Below, one piece after another: positions 1-6,221 of a DNA stretch of 7,088 nt. The notes under the pieces were generated by a model. The model worked only from the letters and a program-made list of their open reading frames with translations. It was not told the DNA's origin and ran no database searches. The stretch's first letter is position 1. Every line of letters begins with the position of its first letter. This DNA is from Syntrophales bacterium (lineage in GTDB: Bacteria > Desulfobacterota > Syntrophia > Syntrophales > UBA2210), in NCBI GenBank assembly GCA_028715865.1, contig JAQUQY010000074.1, positions 1 to 7,088 of the forward strand, in the 5' to 3' direction. Position numbers and translations under genes: made by a program.

Positions 1-8
1 GAGAAAAA

Positions 9-80
9 ATGATTACAACAGCAGTCCTTGTGCTGATCCTGATGATGGTTACAGGAGCAGCAAGCGCCTCGTCCGAATGA
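9..80 (+). CDS. Very short hydrophobic peptide or 3' end of a truncated gene
   Basis: The frame encodes 23 residues: Met followed by a strongly hydrophobic run (Val, Leu, Ile, Met), then a Gly-Ala-Ala-Ser-Ala segment resembling a signal-peptidase site, then Ser-Ser-Glu and TGA. The window begins with GAG five bases before this ATG, which could be the tail of a Shine-Dalgarno site. The frame is also open to the left edge, so it may be the C-terminal membrane segment of a longer gene. There is no positively charged residue ahead of the hydrophobic core, which argues against a normal signal peptide. I do not recognise a family. It could be a remnant of an exported protein. Confidence 0.3.
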   Translation: MITTAVLVLILMMVTGAASASSE

Positions 81-400
81 AAATACATATAGCTTCCTGT
101 AGTCCTCAAGTTTGAAATATTGATCGATATGCGACACTTCGAACCGTATTAATTGAAATGCAATGCCGAGAAATATTTGCTATAGGTAATAGCAGGGTAC
201 AATGAGACCAGAAGACAAACCGAAAAACAAAAACGCTAGATCGAAGAAAAAATGTTTTTATCGAACCCTCATATAGCCCGCCCTAACATGAAAAAATTTC
301 CCGCCAATCAATTATCAAGGAGCGGTGATCTAGGCGATCGTCTGGGGGGGGAGATCCCGAAGCGTACCCTTGTTTTTCCGGAGACCGGGATGAAGAATTA
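81..400. other. Mostly non-coding AT-rich gap
   Basis: No convincing gene is seen in the first 200 bases. A 24-codon ORF at 202-276 is lysine-rich but lacks a ribosome binding site and looks accidental. The right-hand third holds a possible leader ORF (288-401), a G8 run (344-351) and an imperfectly placed inverted repeat, ATCCCG (354-359) with CGGGAT (386-391), which could fold the 5' untranslated region just ahead of the transporter start. I see no promoter with both hexamers well matched. Confidence 0.5.
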
Positions 401-401
401 A
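288..401 (+). CDS. Possible 37-aa leader ORF overlapping the transporter start
   Basis: This ORF begins ATG-AAA-AAA, a favourable start context, and encodes MKKFPANQLSRSGDLGDRLG followed by 17 more residues. Its TAA stop shares one base with the ATG of the EamA transporter (TAATG), the arrangement that permits translational coupling. The transporter has only a weak ribosome binding site of its own, which makes coupling plausible. Against it, no Shine-Dalgarno site precedes the leader ATG and the peptide resembles nothing I know. The ORF contains a run of eight G bases, so a one-base slip would change its reading frame. It may equally be chance. Confidence 0.2.
   Translation: MKKFPANQLSRSGDLGDRLGGEIPKRTLVFPETGMKN
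344..351 (+). repeat. Homopolymeric G8 tract
   Basis: Eight consecutive G bases lie 50 bases before the transporter start and within the possible leader ORF. Poly-G tracts of this length can slip during replication. It is directly visible; any phase-variation role is inference. Confidence 0.9.
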
Positions 402-1258
402 TGAATCTGGCAGTTTCATTCGCATTGCTGAGTCTGCTCTTTGCCGGACTTAATGATGTCGTTTTTAAGCGATATGCAGGCAAGGATCGCTCCAGGGGTG
501 CATATGTCTTCGGCATTGGGCTAACGTGGAGTCTTTTTCAGGCGGGAATACTTCTCACGAGATCCGCTTCTCTTGCATGGGAAGGTGTCACGCTCTTTTA
601 TGGAATGTTTGCCGGAGCGTTGCTCGTGATTTCCAACCTCCTCCTCCTGGAGGGCCTGTCGAACGCCCCTGTTTCTCTGGGATCCACGATCTATCGGTTG
701 AACACAATCGGTGTGGTGATCCTGTCTTTTTTCCTGCTCGATGAACCCTTTGGGAAGATGAAGATTCTCGGAATCCTTTGCGGCATTGTCGCCGTTGTGT
801 TTCTGTACAAAAGAGACGACGGTCAAAACCACTCTTCCTTATTTTTATCTGCTCTTTTCATGCTGATCATGGCCTCTTTGTTCCGGGCGTCTTATGGCGT
901 GATTTCCAAGGTCGGTCTCCTGGAGGGAGCCAATCTGGATGGAATGCTCCTGATTTTCGCCGTAAACTGGATGGTAGGAGGGGCAATCTACGCCAGGTTC
1001 CGTGAAAATCGTTTCAGCGTTACGGTAAAGAAATCGGCCTACTCGCTGATTTCCGGTGTTCTGGTCTTCCTGATCGTCAATTTCCTGCTGCTTGCTGTGA
1101 AATATGGAGAAGCGACGGTGGTCATTCCGATCGCCAACATGAGTTTCGTTGTGGCTATGTTGCTTGCTATGATCCTAAAAATGGAGGTGTTAACTCTTCG
1201 AAAGGCCTGTGCTGTCACTCTTGCTGCGACATCGATTTTCCTGCTTTCCTGGGCCTGA
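401..1258 (+). CDS. EamA/DMT-family ten-helix inner-membrane transporter
   Basis: This is a 285-residue integral membrane protein of the drug/metabolite transporter superfamily, of the usual length for two tandem EamA repeats. Hydrophobic segments fall near residues 3-21, 35-52, 66-84, 92-112, 121-137, 146-166, 180-197, 213-233, 237-258 and 268-284, giving ten helices. The first repeat ends with the typical pattern in which a helix around STIYRLNTIGVVILSFFLLDE (92-115) leads into a short polar loop and the next helix; the second repeat carries the matching VVIPIANMSFV region (240-250). Family members export or import small metabolites such as amino acids, nucleosides or drugs; the substrate cannot be read from sequence. 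The start at 401 is the first ATG after an in-frame TGA at 326-328. Its ribosome binding site is poor (GAAGAA), and the stop of a possible leader ORF overlaps it. No T-rich terminator follows. Confidence 0.9.
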   Translation: MNLAVSFALLSLLFAGLNDVVFKRYAGKDRSRGAYVFGIGLTWSLFQAGILLTRSASLAWEGVTLFYGMFAGALLVISNLLLLEGLSNAPVSLGSTIYRLNTIGVVILSFFLLDEPFGKMKILGILCGIVAVVFLYKRDDGQNHSSLFLSALFMLIMASLFRASYGVISKVGLLEGANLDGMLLIFAVNWMVGGAIYARFRENRFSVTVKKSAYSLISGVLVFLIVNFLLLAVKYGEATVVIPIANMSFVVAMLLAMILKMEVLTLRKACAVTLAATSIFLLSWA

Positions 1259-1440
1259 AGGCCGTTCCCTCTCCCCTGCACATATGCTTCGCTCGATCTA
1301 ATAAATGCCGATTACGAGCGGCAATAATCACTACAATAGCAAGCCGAAAGTTGAGGATAGGTAGGTGTAACAAGGCGAATCCGGTTGTCAGGGTAGTCGG
1401 ACAACAAACATTTGAGCGACCAGATTCTTGGAGTTTTCGA

Positions 1441-1455
1441 GAGCATTGCATGCTC
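1441..1455. promoter_or_regulatory. Compact palindrome GAGCAT-TGC-ATGCTC
   Basis: Two perfect 6-base arms flank a 3-base centre. It lies about 130 bases before the stress-protein start and just upstream of a possible TATATT -10 at 1474-1479. It could be a regulator binding site, or a hairpin in RNA from the preceding gene. There is no T run, so it is not a classical terminator. The symmetry is seen; function is inference. Confidence 0.3.
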
Positions 1456-1506
1456 AGGGAAGCAGTGATAAACTATATTTACAATTAAGAGATCAAATTC
1501 AGGAGT

Positions 1507-1540
1507 TTAAAAGCCCAATCACAAAAAGAAGAGCTTTTAA
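1507..1540. promoter_or_regulatory. 8-bp inverted repeat in the stress-protein leader
   Basis: TTAAAAGC at 1507-1514 is matched perfectly by GCTTTTAA at 1533-1540 across an 18-base A-rich spacer. It sits 43 bases before the start codon, so it could act as an operator or as a weak hairpin in the mRNA leader. No known operator consensus is recognised. Confidence 0.3.
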
Positions 1541-1582
1541 GCCGCATATTAACATCTAGATTGACATTTAGGAGGTGCTGCA

Positions 1583-2326
1583 ATGATTAAACCTAAGGCA
1601 ATCCTGGTTCCTACAGATTTTTCATCTTTTTCAGACATGGCTTTGAAGGAAGCCGCAGACATTGCTGGCCAGTATGGGAGCAAGATTTATCTTCTCCACG
1701 TCATCGATGAATCTATCCGTATCTTTGCCGTGGATCATCCCATCCCGGAAGATGTAATTTTGAAGCTGGTGGACGACGCCGTCAATAGCTCCAATGAAAG
1801 ATTGCAAAGGGAAGTTGATGCCATTGGAGAGGCCAAGAGCACAGAAGTCATATTTGATGTTGTTATTGGCGACCCGGCAGAATCCATCCTGACGGAACAA
1901 AAAAAATTGGCCGTGGATCTGGTCGTGATTGCCTCTCACGGTAAGACAGGGCCGGCAAAGTACCTCATGGGAAGTGTTGCTGAAAGGGTTGTCCGGGGAG
2001 CCACATGCCCGGTTCTAGTGATCAAAAGTGGAAAAATCATGAACAAAAAAGAAGCATACGAACAGAAATTGCAGGCACAATTAGATGAGTGGAGTGCGGA
2101 GATCGAAAAACTCAAGGCAAAAGCCGACAGTGCAGCAGGCAATGCAAAACGTGAATACCACAAGACAATCGAAGAGCTGCGGTCTATGCAGGAAACTGCC
2201 TCCAACAAACTCACAGACCTTAAGGACGCGGGCGAGGATGCATGGGAAGACCTTAAAGCGGGTATTACCATTGCGTGGGACTCCCTCAGTAATGCATTGA
2301 AGTCAGCTGCTTCAAAATTTAAGTAG
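1583..2326 (+). CDS. Universal stress protein with fused C-terminal coiled-coil (sll1863-like) domain
   Basis: The 247-residue product is a cytoplasmic two-domain stress protein. Residues 1-150 form a UspA alpha/beta domain: the first strand ends in VPTDFS with Asp12, the expected adenine-nucleotide contact, followed by LLHVID and by the phosphate-binding loop ASHG (117-120), nine residues, then GS (130-131). The usual first glycine of G-2x-G-9x-G-S is Ala117; the rest is intact, so ATP binding is still likely. Residues 153-247 are a soluble, charged helical region with heptad-like Leu/Ala spacing, ending in GITIAWDSLSNALKSAASKF. This resembles small stand-alone coiled-coil proteins annotated as sll1863-family stress response proteins, which I recall but cannot align here. 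A typical single-domain Usp is about 140-160 residues, so the extra 95 residues mark a fusion. The start is fixed by AGGAGGT at 1570-1576. An ATG at 2039 opens the second domain exactly and could serve as an internal start. No clear terminator follows. Confidence 0.9.
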   Translation: MIKPKAILVPTDFSSFSDMALKEAADIAGQYGSKIYLLHVIDESIRIFAVDHPIPEDVILKLVDDAVNSSNERLQREVDAIGEAKSTEVIFDVVIGDPAESILTEQKKLAVDLVVIASHGKTGPAKYLMGSVAERVVRGATCPVLVIKSGKIMNKKEAYEQKLQAQLDEWSAEIEKLKAKADSAAGNAKREYHKTIEELRSMQETASNKLTDLKDAGEDAWEDLKAGITIAWDSLSNALKSAASKFK

Positions 2327-2405
2327 ACATCGTATTTCATACCAACGAGCAATTGGAGGGTTGAACCGCCCCGGGTATCCCGAAGACTACGTTAGTTGAG
2401 TCCGG

Positions 2406-2714
2406 TCACCAGAGCCCGCATTTCCAGATAATGCTCTCTTTCGTCCCGTAATCATTGATTCTGACGATGGGCGATGGTGAGGACTTGTAGATACCGTTCT
2501 TGTCAAGCGAAAAATGGCCGTAATCGACTTGAAAATTACCAGCAGGCCCGTGATACTTTCCCGACACCACGCCAGGGAAGCTTACGCTGTACCCTCGAGG
2601 TCTGGCAGGACATGATCCATGTGTTGCATTTCTTTGCGTCAATGCTCAGAGAGGGCAGGGATGTCATTGGTCGAGTGGGAGAATATTGCAGGCGCCATCT
2701 GAAGGACGGGTGAA
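2406..2714 (-). pseudogene. Probable decayed gene fragment downstream of uup
   Basis: Read on the minus strand, this stretch gives protein-like sequence in two frames broken by stops and a shift. One frame, starting right after the uup stop, reads MAPAIFSHSTNDIPALSEH, a stop, then MQHMDHVLPDLEGTA and another stop. The second frame takes over at about 2590 with SFPGVVSGKYHGPAG, continues with YGHFSLDKNGIYKSSPSP, and ends in a TGA at 2406. The second part ends like a globular domain and faintly recalls the C-terminal strand region of periplasmic ligand-binding proteins (a sequence of GPAG, FSLDKNG, IVRIND type), but I cannot assign it. No start codon or ribosome binding site is present. A plus-strand ORF (2474-2713) covers the same bases and cannot be fully excluded. 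Bases 2327-2405 between the stress gene and this remnant show nothing. Confidence 0.35.
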
Positions 2715-4631
2715 TCAGCCCTGCTGTGAAGCAAATGCAGCAGCCATTTCCTCCAGCTCACTCCATCGGTTGTAAGCCTCTTCAAGACCGGTCTCGACGG
2801 AGGCCAGCCTGACATTCATGTCGGCGAGCCGCTTCGGATCGTGGTTTTTGTAGAGATCGGGTGAGGTCAGAGCGGCTACCAGTTCCGCTTTTACCTGTTC
2901 CATTTCCTCTATCCGCTGAGGGAGATCTTCCAGCTCGCGTATTTCCTTGAAGGACAGCTTCGTCTTTGTCTTCAGGGGTTTTTCTTTTTTCATCGGGACG
3001 GTCTTAACTGCGGGAATCGACGGTTTTGACGATAGTGTGGCCATGCGTTGCCGCTGCCAGTCATCGTAGCCTCCCACGTATTCTTCAAGATGTCCTTCGC
3101 CTTCCAGAACAATGGTAGAGGTGACCACGTTGTTAAGAAAGGTCCTGTCGTGACTGACAAGCAGAATGGTTCCCTGGTAGTCCATCAGGCGATCTTCCAG
3201 GAGTTCCAGTGTTTCCCTGTCCAGGTCGTTGGTTGGTTCGTCAAGAACCAACACATTCGAGGGTGTACAGAAAAGTCGCGCCAGAAGGAGGCGATTCCGT
3301 TCACCTCCAGAGAGCGTCGACACCGGGGCCGAAATCTGCGCCGGCGGGAAAAGAAAATCTTGAAGGTATCCTACCACATGACGGGGGGATCCATTGATGA
3401 AGATGGTATCGTTGCCATTGGCGATGTTGTCCCGGATGGACTTGTCCTCATGGAAGTGTTCCCGCAGCTGATCAAAGTAGGCGATGGCGGTTCCCGTACC
3501 GAGTTTGATTGTTCCCGAAGACGGGAGAAGTTCGCCCAGGAGAACTCTGAGCAGTGTAGTTTTCCCGGAACCATTGGGGCCGATGATGCCTACTCGGTCT
3601 CCCCGAAGAATTTCTGTGGAGAAAGAGTCGATGATGGTCGTGTCATCGTAACGAAAGCTGATCTCTTTTGCGTCAACTACGAGCTTGCCACCGCGACCTG
3701 CCTCAGAGATGGCCATGCGGACCGAGCCGTCTTTCTCCCGTCGTTCGGCCCGTTCCCTTCGCATCTGCACAAGAGTGCGCAGACGCCCTTCGTTACGGGT
3801 TCGACGGGCCTTGATGCCCTGGCGTATCCAGACTTCTTCTTTCTCCAGCTTTTTGTCAAATGTATGCCACTCCCTTTCTTCAGCTTCCTGCATGGCCTGT
3901 CGCCGTTCAAGGTAGGTGTGATAGTCACAGGAAAAGGAGATGAGCTTGCCTCTGTCTATTTCAACGATTCCCGTGGTGGTATTCTGCAAGAAAGCCCTGT
4001 CATGGGTTACAAAAAGGATGGCCTTTTCAAAGGAATGTAAAAACGTTTCCAGCCAGAGGATAGACTCTATATCAAGATGATTGGTGGGTTCATCGAGAAG
4101 GAGGATATCCGGATCAGAGACAAGCGCCCGGGCCAGGAGCACCCGTCGCTTCATTCCCGCCGATAACAGATCAAACCGGGCGGTTTCGTCCAGTCCCATG
4201 CGGGTAATGACAGACTCGACTTTCTGCTGGAATTGCCAGGCGCCCGCAGCTTCCAGTCGATGCTGCACTTTTTCTATTTCAGCGAGATGGTTCTCATTGT
4301 TTCCGCCGGTCATTCGCACGGTCAGGTTATGGTAGGTCTGGAGAAGGTCTAGATGTCGCTGGTCGCCCGAGGCGACAGCATCAAACACCGTGCCCGACAA
4401 TTCTTCTATGTCCTGGGGTAAAAGGGAAATCCGCAGAGCGCTGTCATGGATAATCTCGCCCCTGTCCGGCGCGATATCGCCATGGATCAGCTTCATCAAC
4501 GTTGATTTGCCTGAACCGTTTCGCCCCAGAAGACCGATGCGATCACCCGCCTCGATGTGCAGCGATGCCTGGTCAAGCAAAAGGGGTCCACCGAAGTGAA
4601 GCGAAACGTTCTTGATCCAGAGTAACGACAT
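2715..4631 (-). CDS. uup: Uup-type ABC-F ATPase
   Basis: This is a 638-residue soluble tandem ABC ATPase without membrane segments. ABC-F proteins act on ribosomes; Uup is also linked to precise excision of transposons and replication-related DNA processing. The first nucleotide-binding domain has Walker A GRNGSGKST (36-44), signature LSAGM (156-160), Walker B LLLDEPTNHLD (177-187) with Glu181, and switch His210. A charged linker (about 240-310), containing WIRQGIKARRTRNEGR, is the short Uup-type linker without the longer arm of antibiotic-resistance ABC-F proteins. The second domain has Walker A GPNGSGKT (351-358), signature LSGGE (440-444), Walker B with Asp464-Glu465, and His494. After a Lys-rich hinge (548-558), residues 559-630 form the coiled-coil DNA-binding C-terminus typical of Uup (LSFKEIRELEDLPQRIEEME). 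The start at 4631 is preferred: an AGGAAC-rich ribosome binding site precedes it and the protein then starts directly with the ABC fold, whereas the frame open to 4781 adds 50 unlikely residues. The first-domain signature differs from LSGG. Confidence 0.93.
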   Translation of the reverse strand: MSLLWIKNVSLHFGGPLLLDQASLHIEAGDRIGLLGRNGSGKSTLMKLIHGDIAPDRGEIIHDSALRISLLPQDIEELSGTVFDAVASGDQRHLDLLQTYHNLTVRMTGGNNENHLAEIEKVQHRLEAAGAWQFQQKVESVITRMGLDETARFDLLSAGMKRRVLLARALVSDPDILLLDEPTNHLDIESILWLETFLHSFEKAILFVTHDRAFLQNTTTGIVEIDRGKLISFSCDYHTYLERRQAMQEAEEREWHTFDKKLEKEEVWIRQGIKARRTRNEGRLRTLVQMRRERAERREKDGSVRMAISEAGRGGKLVVDAKEISFRYDDTTIIDSFSTEILRGDRVGIIGPNGSGKTTLLRVLLGELLPSSGTIKLGTGTAIAYFDQLREHFHEDKSIRDNIANGNDTIFINGSPRHVVGYLQDFLFPPAQISAPVSTLSGGERNRLLLARLFCTPSNVLVLDEPTNDLDRETLELLEDRLMDYQGTILLVSHDRTFLNNVVTSTIVLEGEGHLEEYVGGYDDWQRQRMATLSSKPSIPAVKTVPMKKEKPLKTKTKLSFKEIRELEDLPQRIEEMEQVKAELVAALTSPDLYKNHDPKRLADMNVRLASVETGLEEAYNRWSELEEMAAAFASQQG

Positions 4632-4742
4632 TGCAGTTCCTGTTCCTTTCGCGCCCTCTTTAGCACATGCCTCAACTATAGCGCAAAATACTTTAGCTCC
4701 GGTTTTGTCTGCGAGGGAAAAAGCGGAAGAGCCCGAATTGCT

Positions 4743-4771
4743 TTGACAGAAAGCCCAAGGTTTCCTATAGT
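4743..4771 (+). promoter_or_regulatory. Sigma70-type promoter of the aldo/keto reductase gene
   Basis: A perfect -35 TTGACA (4743-4748) and a -10 TATAGT (4766-4771) are separated by exactly 17 bases. Transcription would begin near 4778, giving a leader of about 45 bases before the reductase ATG at 4823. It is the best promoter in the window. The opposite gene uup has only a weak candidate, a TATAGT-like -10 on the minus strand near 4673-4680 with no good -35. Confidence 0.7.
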
Positions 4772-4793
4772 TTGCCATCATCTGTCAATGATG
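4743..4793. promoter_or_regulatory. Nested inverted repeats overlapping the reductase promoter
   Basis: TTGACAGA at 4743-4750, containing the -35 hexamer, is repeated in inverted form as TCTGTCAA at 4781-4788, just past the expected transcription start. The second arm is itself flanked by CATCA (4776-4780) and TGATG (4789-4793), another inverted pair. A dimeric repressor bound to either pair would cover the promoter or start site. This is inference from symmetry; no regulator gene lies in the window. Confidence 0.45.
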
Positions 4794-4822
4794 TATTACT
4801 ACCATGGAATCAGGAGGGAACT

Positions 4823-5668
4823 ATGAGCTTGTCTATCACGTCGACATTGCCCCTTAATGATGGAAGGACGATTCCCCTGTTTGGCCTGGGGACCTTTCTG
4901 TCGGAGGCGGGAAGTCCAACACGGGATGCAGTTCTCTGGGCCCTGGAAGCGGGCTATCGTCACATTGATACGGCCCGGATATACGGTAACGAGCAGGATG
5001 TAGGCACGGCGATACGCGAAAGCGGCCTTCCCCGTTCCGAGGTGTATCTCACGACCAAGGTCTGGAATGACGACCAGGGGTATGATTCAACGCTGCGTGC
5101 CTGTGATGAAAGCCTGAAGCGGTTGGGAATGGACTATGTCGACCTGTACCTGGTTCACTGGCCCGTGCCTGATCTGAGAAATGAAACATGGAAGGCGCTT
5201 GTCGAACTTCAGCGAACCGGAAGGGCCCGGTCCATCGGTGTCAGCAACTTTATGATTAAACATCTGGACGAGCTTCTTAACACGACGGACGTCGTGCCGG
5301 CAGTTAATCAGGTTGAAATCAGTCCGTTCATTCAGCGCAAGGAACTGACCGCCTATTGCCGCGACAAGGGAATTGTCGTTGAGTCCTACAGCACATTGGG
5401 GCGGGGACAACGAACAGATGACGAGCGTCTTGCCGGAGTCGGTGAGCCTTACGGAAAAACACCGGCACAGGTTGCACTGCGCTGGGCCCTTCAATCCGAC
5501 ATCGTGATTATTCCAAAATCGGTTCGAAAGGAACGGATACTTGAAAATGCGGCACTCTTCGATTTCGAGTTGACCGACGCCGACATGGAAGTCATCGCCG
5601 GTTTCGACGAGAACGCTTCCGTAATGCCCCCGACCTGGGACCCTGAAACATCAGACAAGTGGCGATAA
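4823..5668 (+). CDS. Aldo/keto reductase, NADPH-dependent
   Basis: The 281-residue cytoplasmic enzyme belongs to the aldo/keto reductase superfamily, which reduces aldehydes and ketones to alcohols with NAD(P)H on a TIM barrel. The catalytic tetrad is complete: Asp49 in GYRHIDTARIYGNE, Tyr54, Lys79 in TTKVW and His112 in YLVHWP. Further family marks are RSIGVSNF (137-143), the PAVNQVEISPF strand (159-169), the nicotinamide-stacking Tyr189 in ESYSTLG (the usual ESYSPLG has Pro), and the cofactor phosphate loop IPKSVRKERILEN (230-242), whose Lys and Arg favour NADPH. Length and motifs fit the 2,5-diketo-gluconate reductase / prostaglandin F synthase-like branch (AKR5-type), but the substrate is not readable. 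The start at 4823 is set by AGGAGGG (4812-4818); an in-frame ATG at 4772 would lie upstream of that site and within the transcription start region. Divergent from uup. A weak ACAAC/GTTGT stem (5677-5693) follows without a T tract. Confidence 0.95.
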   Translation: MSLSITSTLPLNDGRTIPLFGLGTFLSEAGSPTRDAVLWALEAGYRHIDTARIYGNEQDVGTAIRESGLPRSEVYLTTKVWNDDQGYDSTLRACDESLKRLGMDYVDLYLVHWPVPDLRNETWKALVELQRTGRARSIGVSNFMIKHLDELLNTTDVVPAVNQVEISPFIQRKELTAYCRDKGIVVESYSTLGRGQRTDDERLAGVGEPYGKTPAQVALRWALQSDIVIIPKSVRKERILENAALFDFELTDADMEVIAGFDENASVMPPTWDPETSDKWR

Positions 5669-5749
5669 ACTGGAATACAACCGCTGCAGTTGTGAATGTT
5701 CGCGGGTGCAGTCTTCAGGAGGTTCGATAATAAGGAAGTTCGAGGTATG

Positions 5750-5790
5750 ACAGGGCAACTGCGTTGCGCGACATTATAATAGCGCCCTGT
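5750..5790. promoter_or_regulatory. 7-bp inverted repeat with a perfect TATAAT inside, upstream of patatin remnant
   Basis: ACAGGGC (5750-5756) and GCCCTGT (5784-5790) form a perfect inverted pair around a 27-base interval that contains TATAAT at 5775-5780. The hexamer could be the -10 of the patatin gene, though no good -35 lies 17 bases before it. The symmetry could be an operator or an RNA hairpin. It is 37 bases before the start codon. Confidence 0.3.
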
Positions 5791-5827
5791 TGCGTTATTG
5801 CATTCTGCAGGGGTGGAGGTTCAAAGC

Positions 5828-6013
5828 ATGGCAGGAATAAGCCGTCGCGATCTGCTGGTATGGTTAGGTCAGGCCGCAGTGACCACGGGAGCCTTAGCGG
5901 TGGCCAGTGGAAGAGGGCCTGTTCGTGCAGCACAACGAAAGTATGACAGTATTGGCCTGGCGCTTGGTTCGGGCGGTGCCGCCGGCAAGGCTTTGAGGTG
6001 TACAAATAAATGA
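5828..6013 (+). pseudogene. Truncated Tat-exported patatin-like phospholipase
   Basis: The first 61 codons are an intact 5' end: GGAGGT ribosome binding site at 5815-5820, ATG at 5828, and a twin-arginine signal peptide with SRRDLL (5-10), a hydrophobic stretch (9-27) and a VRAA cleavage region (32-35). Immediately after comes SIGLALGSGGAAG (41-53), the glycine-rich oxyanion-hole loop that opens patatin-family lipases. In intact members this continues into a helix and then a GxSxG serine nucleophile and a catalytic Asp, in total 250-300 or more residues. Here the family match ends at about 5986, the frame runs through KALRCTNK and stops at 6011-6013. The catalytic Ser and Asp are absent, so no lipase activity is possible. 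The 3' end has been lost by deletion or by replacement with foreign sequence. The patatin call rests on one motif plus context and is fairly but not fully secure. Confidence 0.65.
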
Positions 6014-6221
6014 CCCCTTTCGAGAATATTGTAAACTACGAACGGCAATTCTTGGGGTGCGCGCACTTCTCGCCAACGAACTGCTTGTAAAAAGATGCCG
6101 CGTAATTGAATCTCCATACGGAGTATTAAGTTGTGGCCCAGTTCAATCAATTATGTGTGGAATTACGGCCAACTCCGAATAAACCTCAAATCCTGGTTGC
6201 CGTAAGCAAAGGAATGGAGAG
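6014..6221. other. Sequence of unknown origin following the patatin break
   Basis: All forward frames are broken by stops. On the minus strand an ORF spanning 5869-6150 is open but runs across the patatin fragment and looks accidental. A CTCC-ATAC-GGAG hairpin (6112-6123) lies between TTGAA (6106-6110) and TTCAA (6142-6146), giving a possible larger fold. The bases at 5992-6018 just after the break (TGAGGTGTACAAATAAATGA) could be the end of a former mobile element, but no matching inverted copy is present in the window. Confidence 0.35.

Larger units (their letters stand above)
1259..1582. other. Intergenic region upstream of the stress-protein gene
   Basis: I see no gene in these 324 bases on either strand. 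They hold a compact hairpin-forming palindrome (1441-1455), a weak AT-rich possible -10 (TATATT at 1474-1479) without a good -35, an 8-bp inverted repeat (1507-1514 with 1533-1540), and a strong AGGAGGT ribosome binding site (1570-1576). The right half is the likely promoter and leader region of the universal stress protein gene. A four-base-pair GGCC/GGCC hairpin spans the transporter stop codon but has no T tract. Confidence 0.5.

Noticed and set aside
202..276. 24-codon lysine-rich ORF
   Set aside because: No ribosome binding site, no family resemblance, and AT-rich sequence makes such ORFs common by chance.
3048..4040. Long plus-strand ORF of 330 codons
   Set aside because: It lies entirely antisense to uup, whose motifs are unambiguous; its translation is low-complexity and without recognisable domains.
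4632..4781. N-terminal extension of uup by 50 residues from an upstream ATG
   Set aside because: The extension has no similarity to the ABC fold, overlaps the divergent promoter region, and a good ribosome binding site precedes the ATG at 4631.
5677..5693. Intrinsic terminator after the aldo/keto reductase
   Set aside because: The stem has only five base pairs and no T tract follows.
5869..6150. Minus-strand ORF of 93 codons across the patatin break
   Set aside because: It is antisense to the Tat signal and oxyanion motif, and no family or ribosome binding site is evident.
6000..6221. Group II intron or integron attC site in the decayed segment
   Set aside because: A GTGCG motif and small hairpins are present, but no domain V stem, no reverse transcriptase and no attC core pair can be seen.
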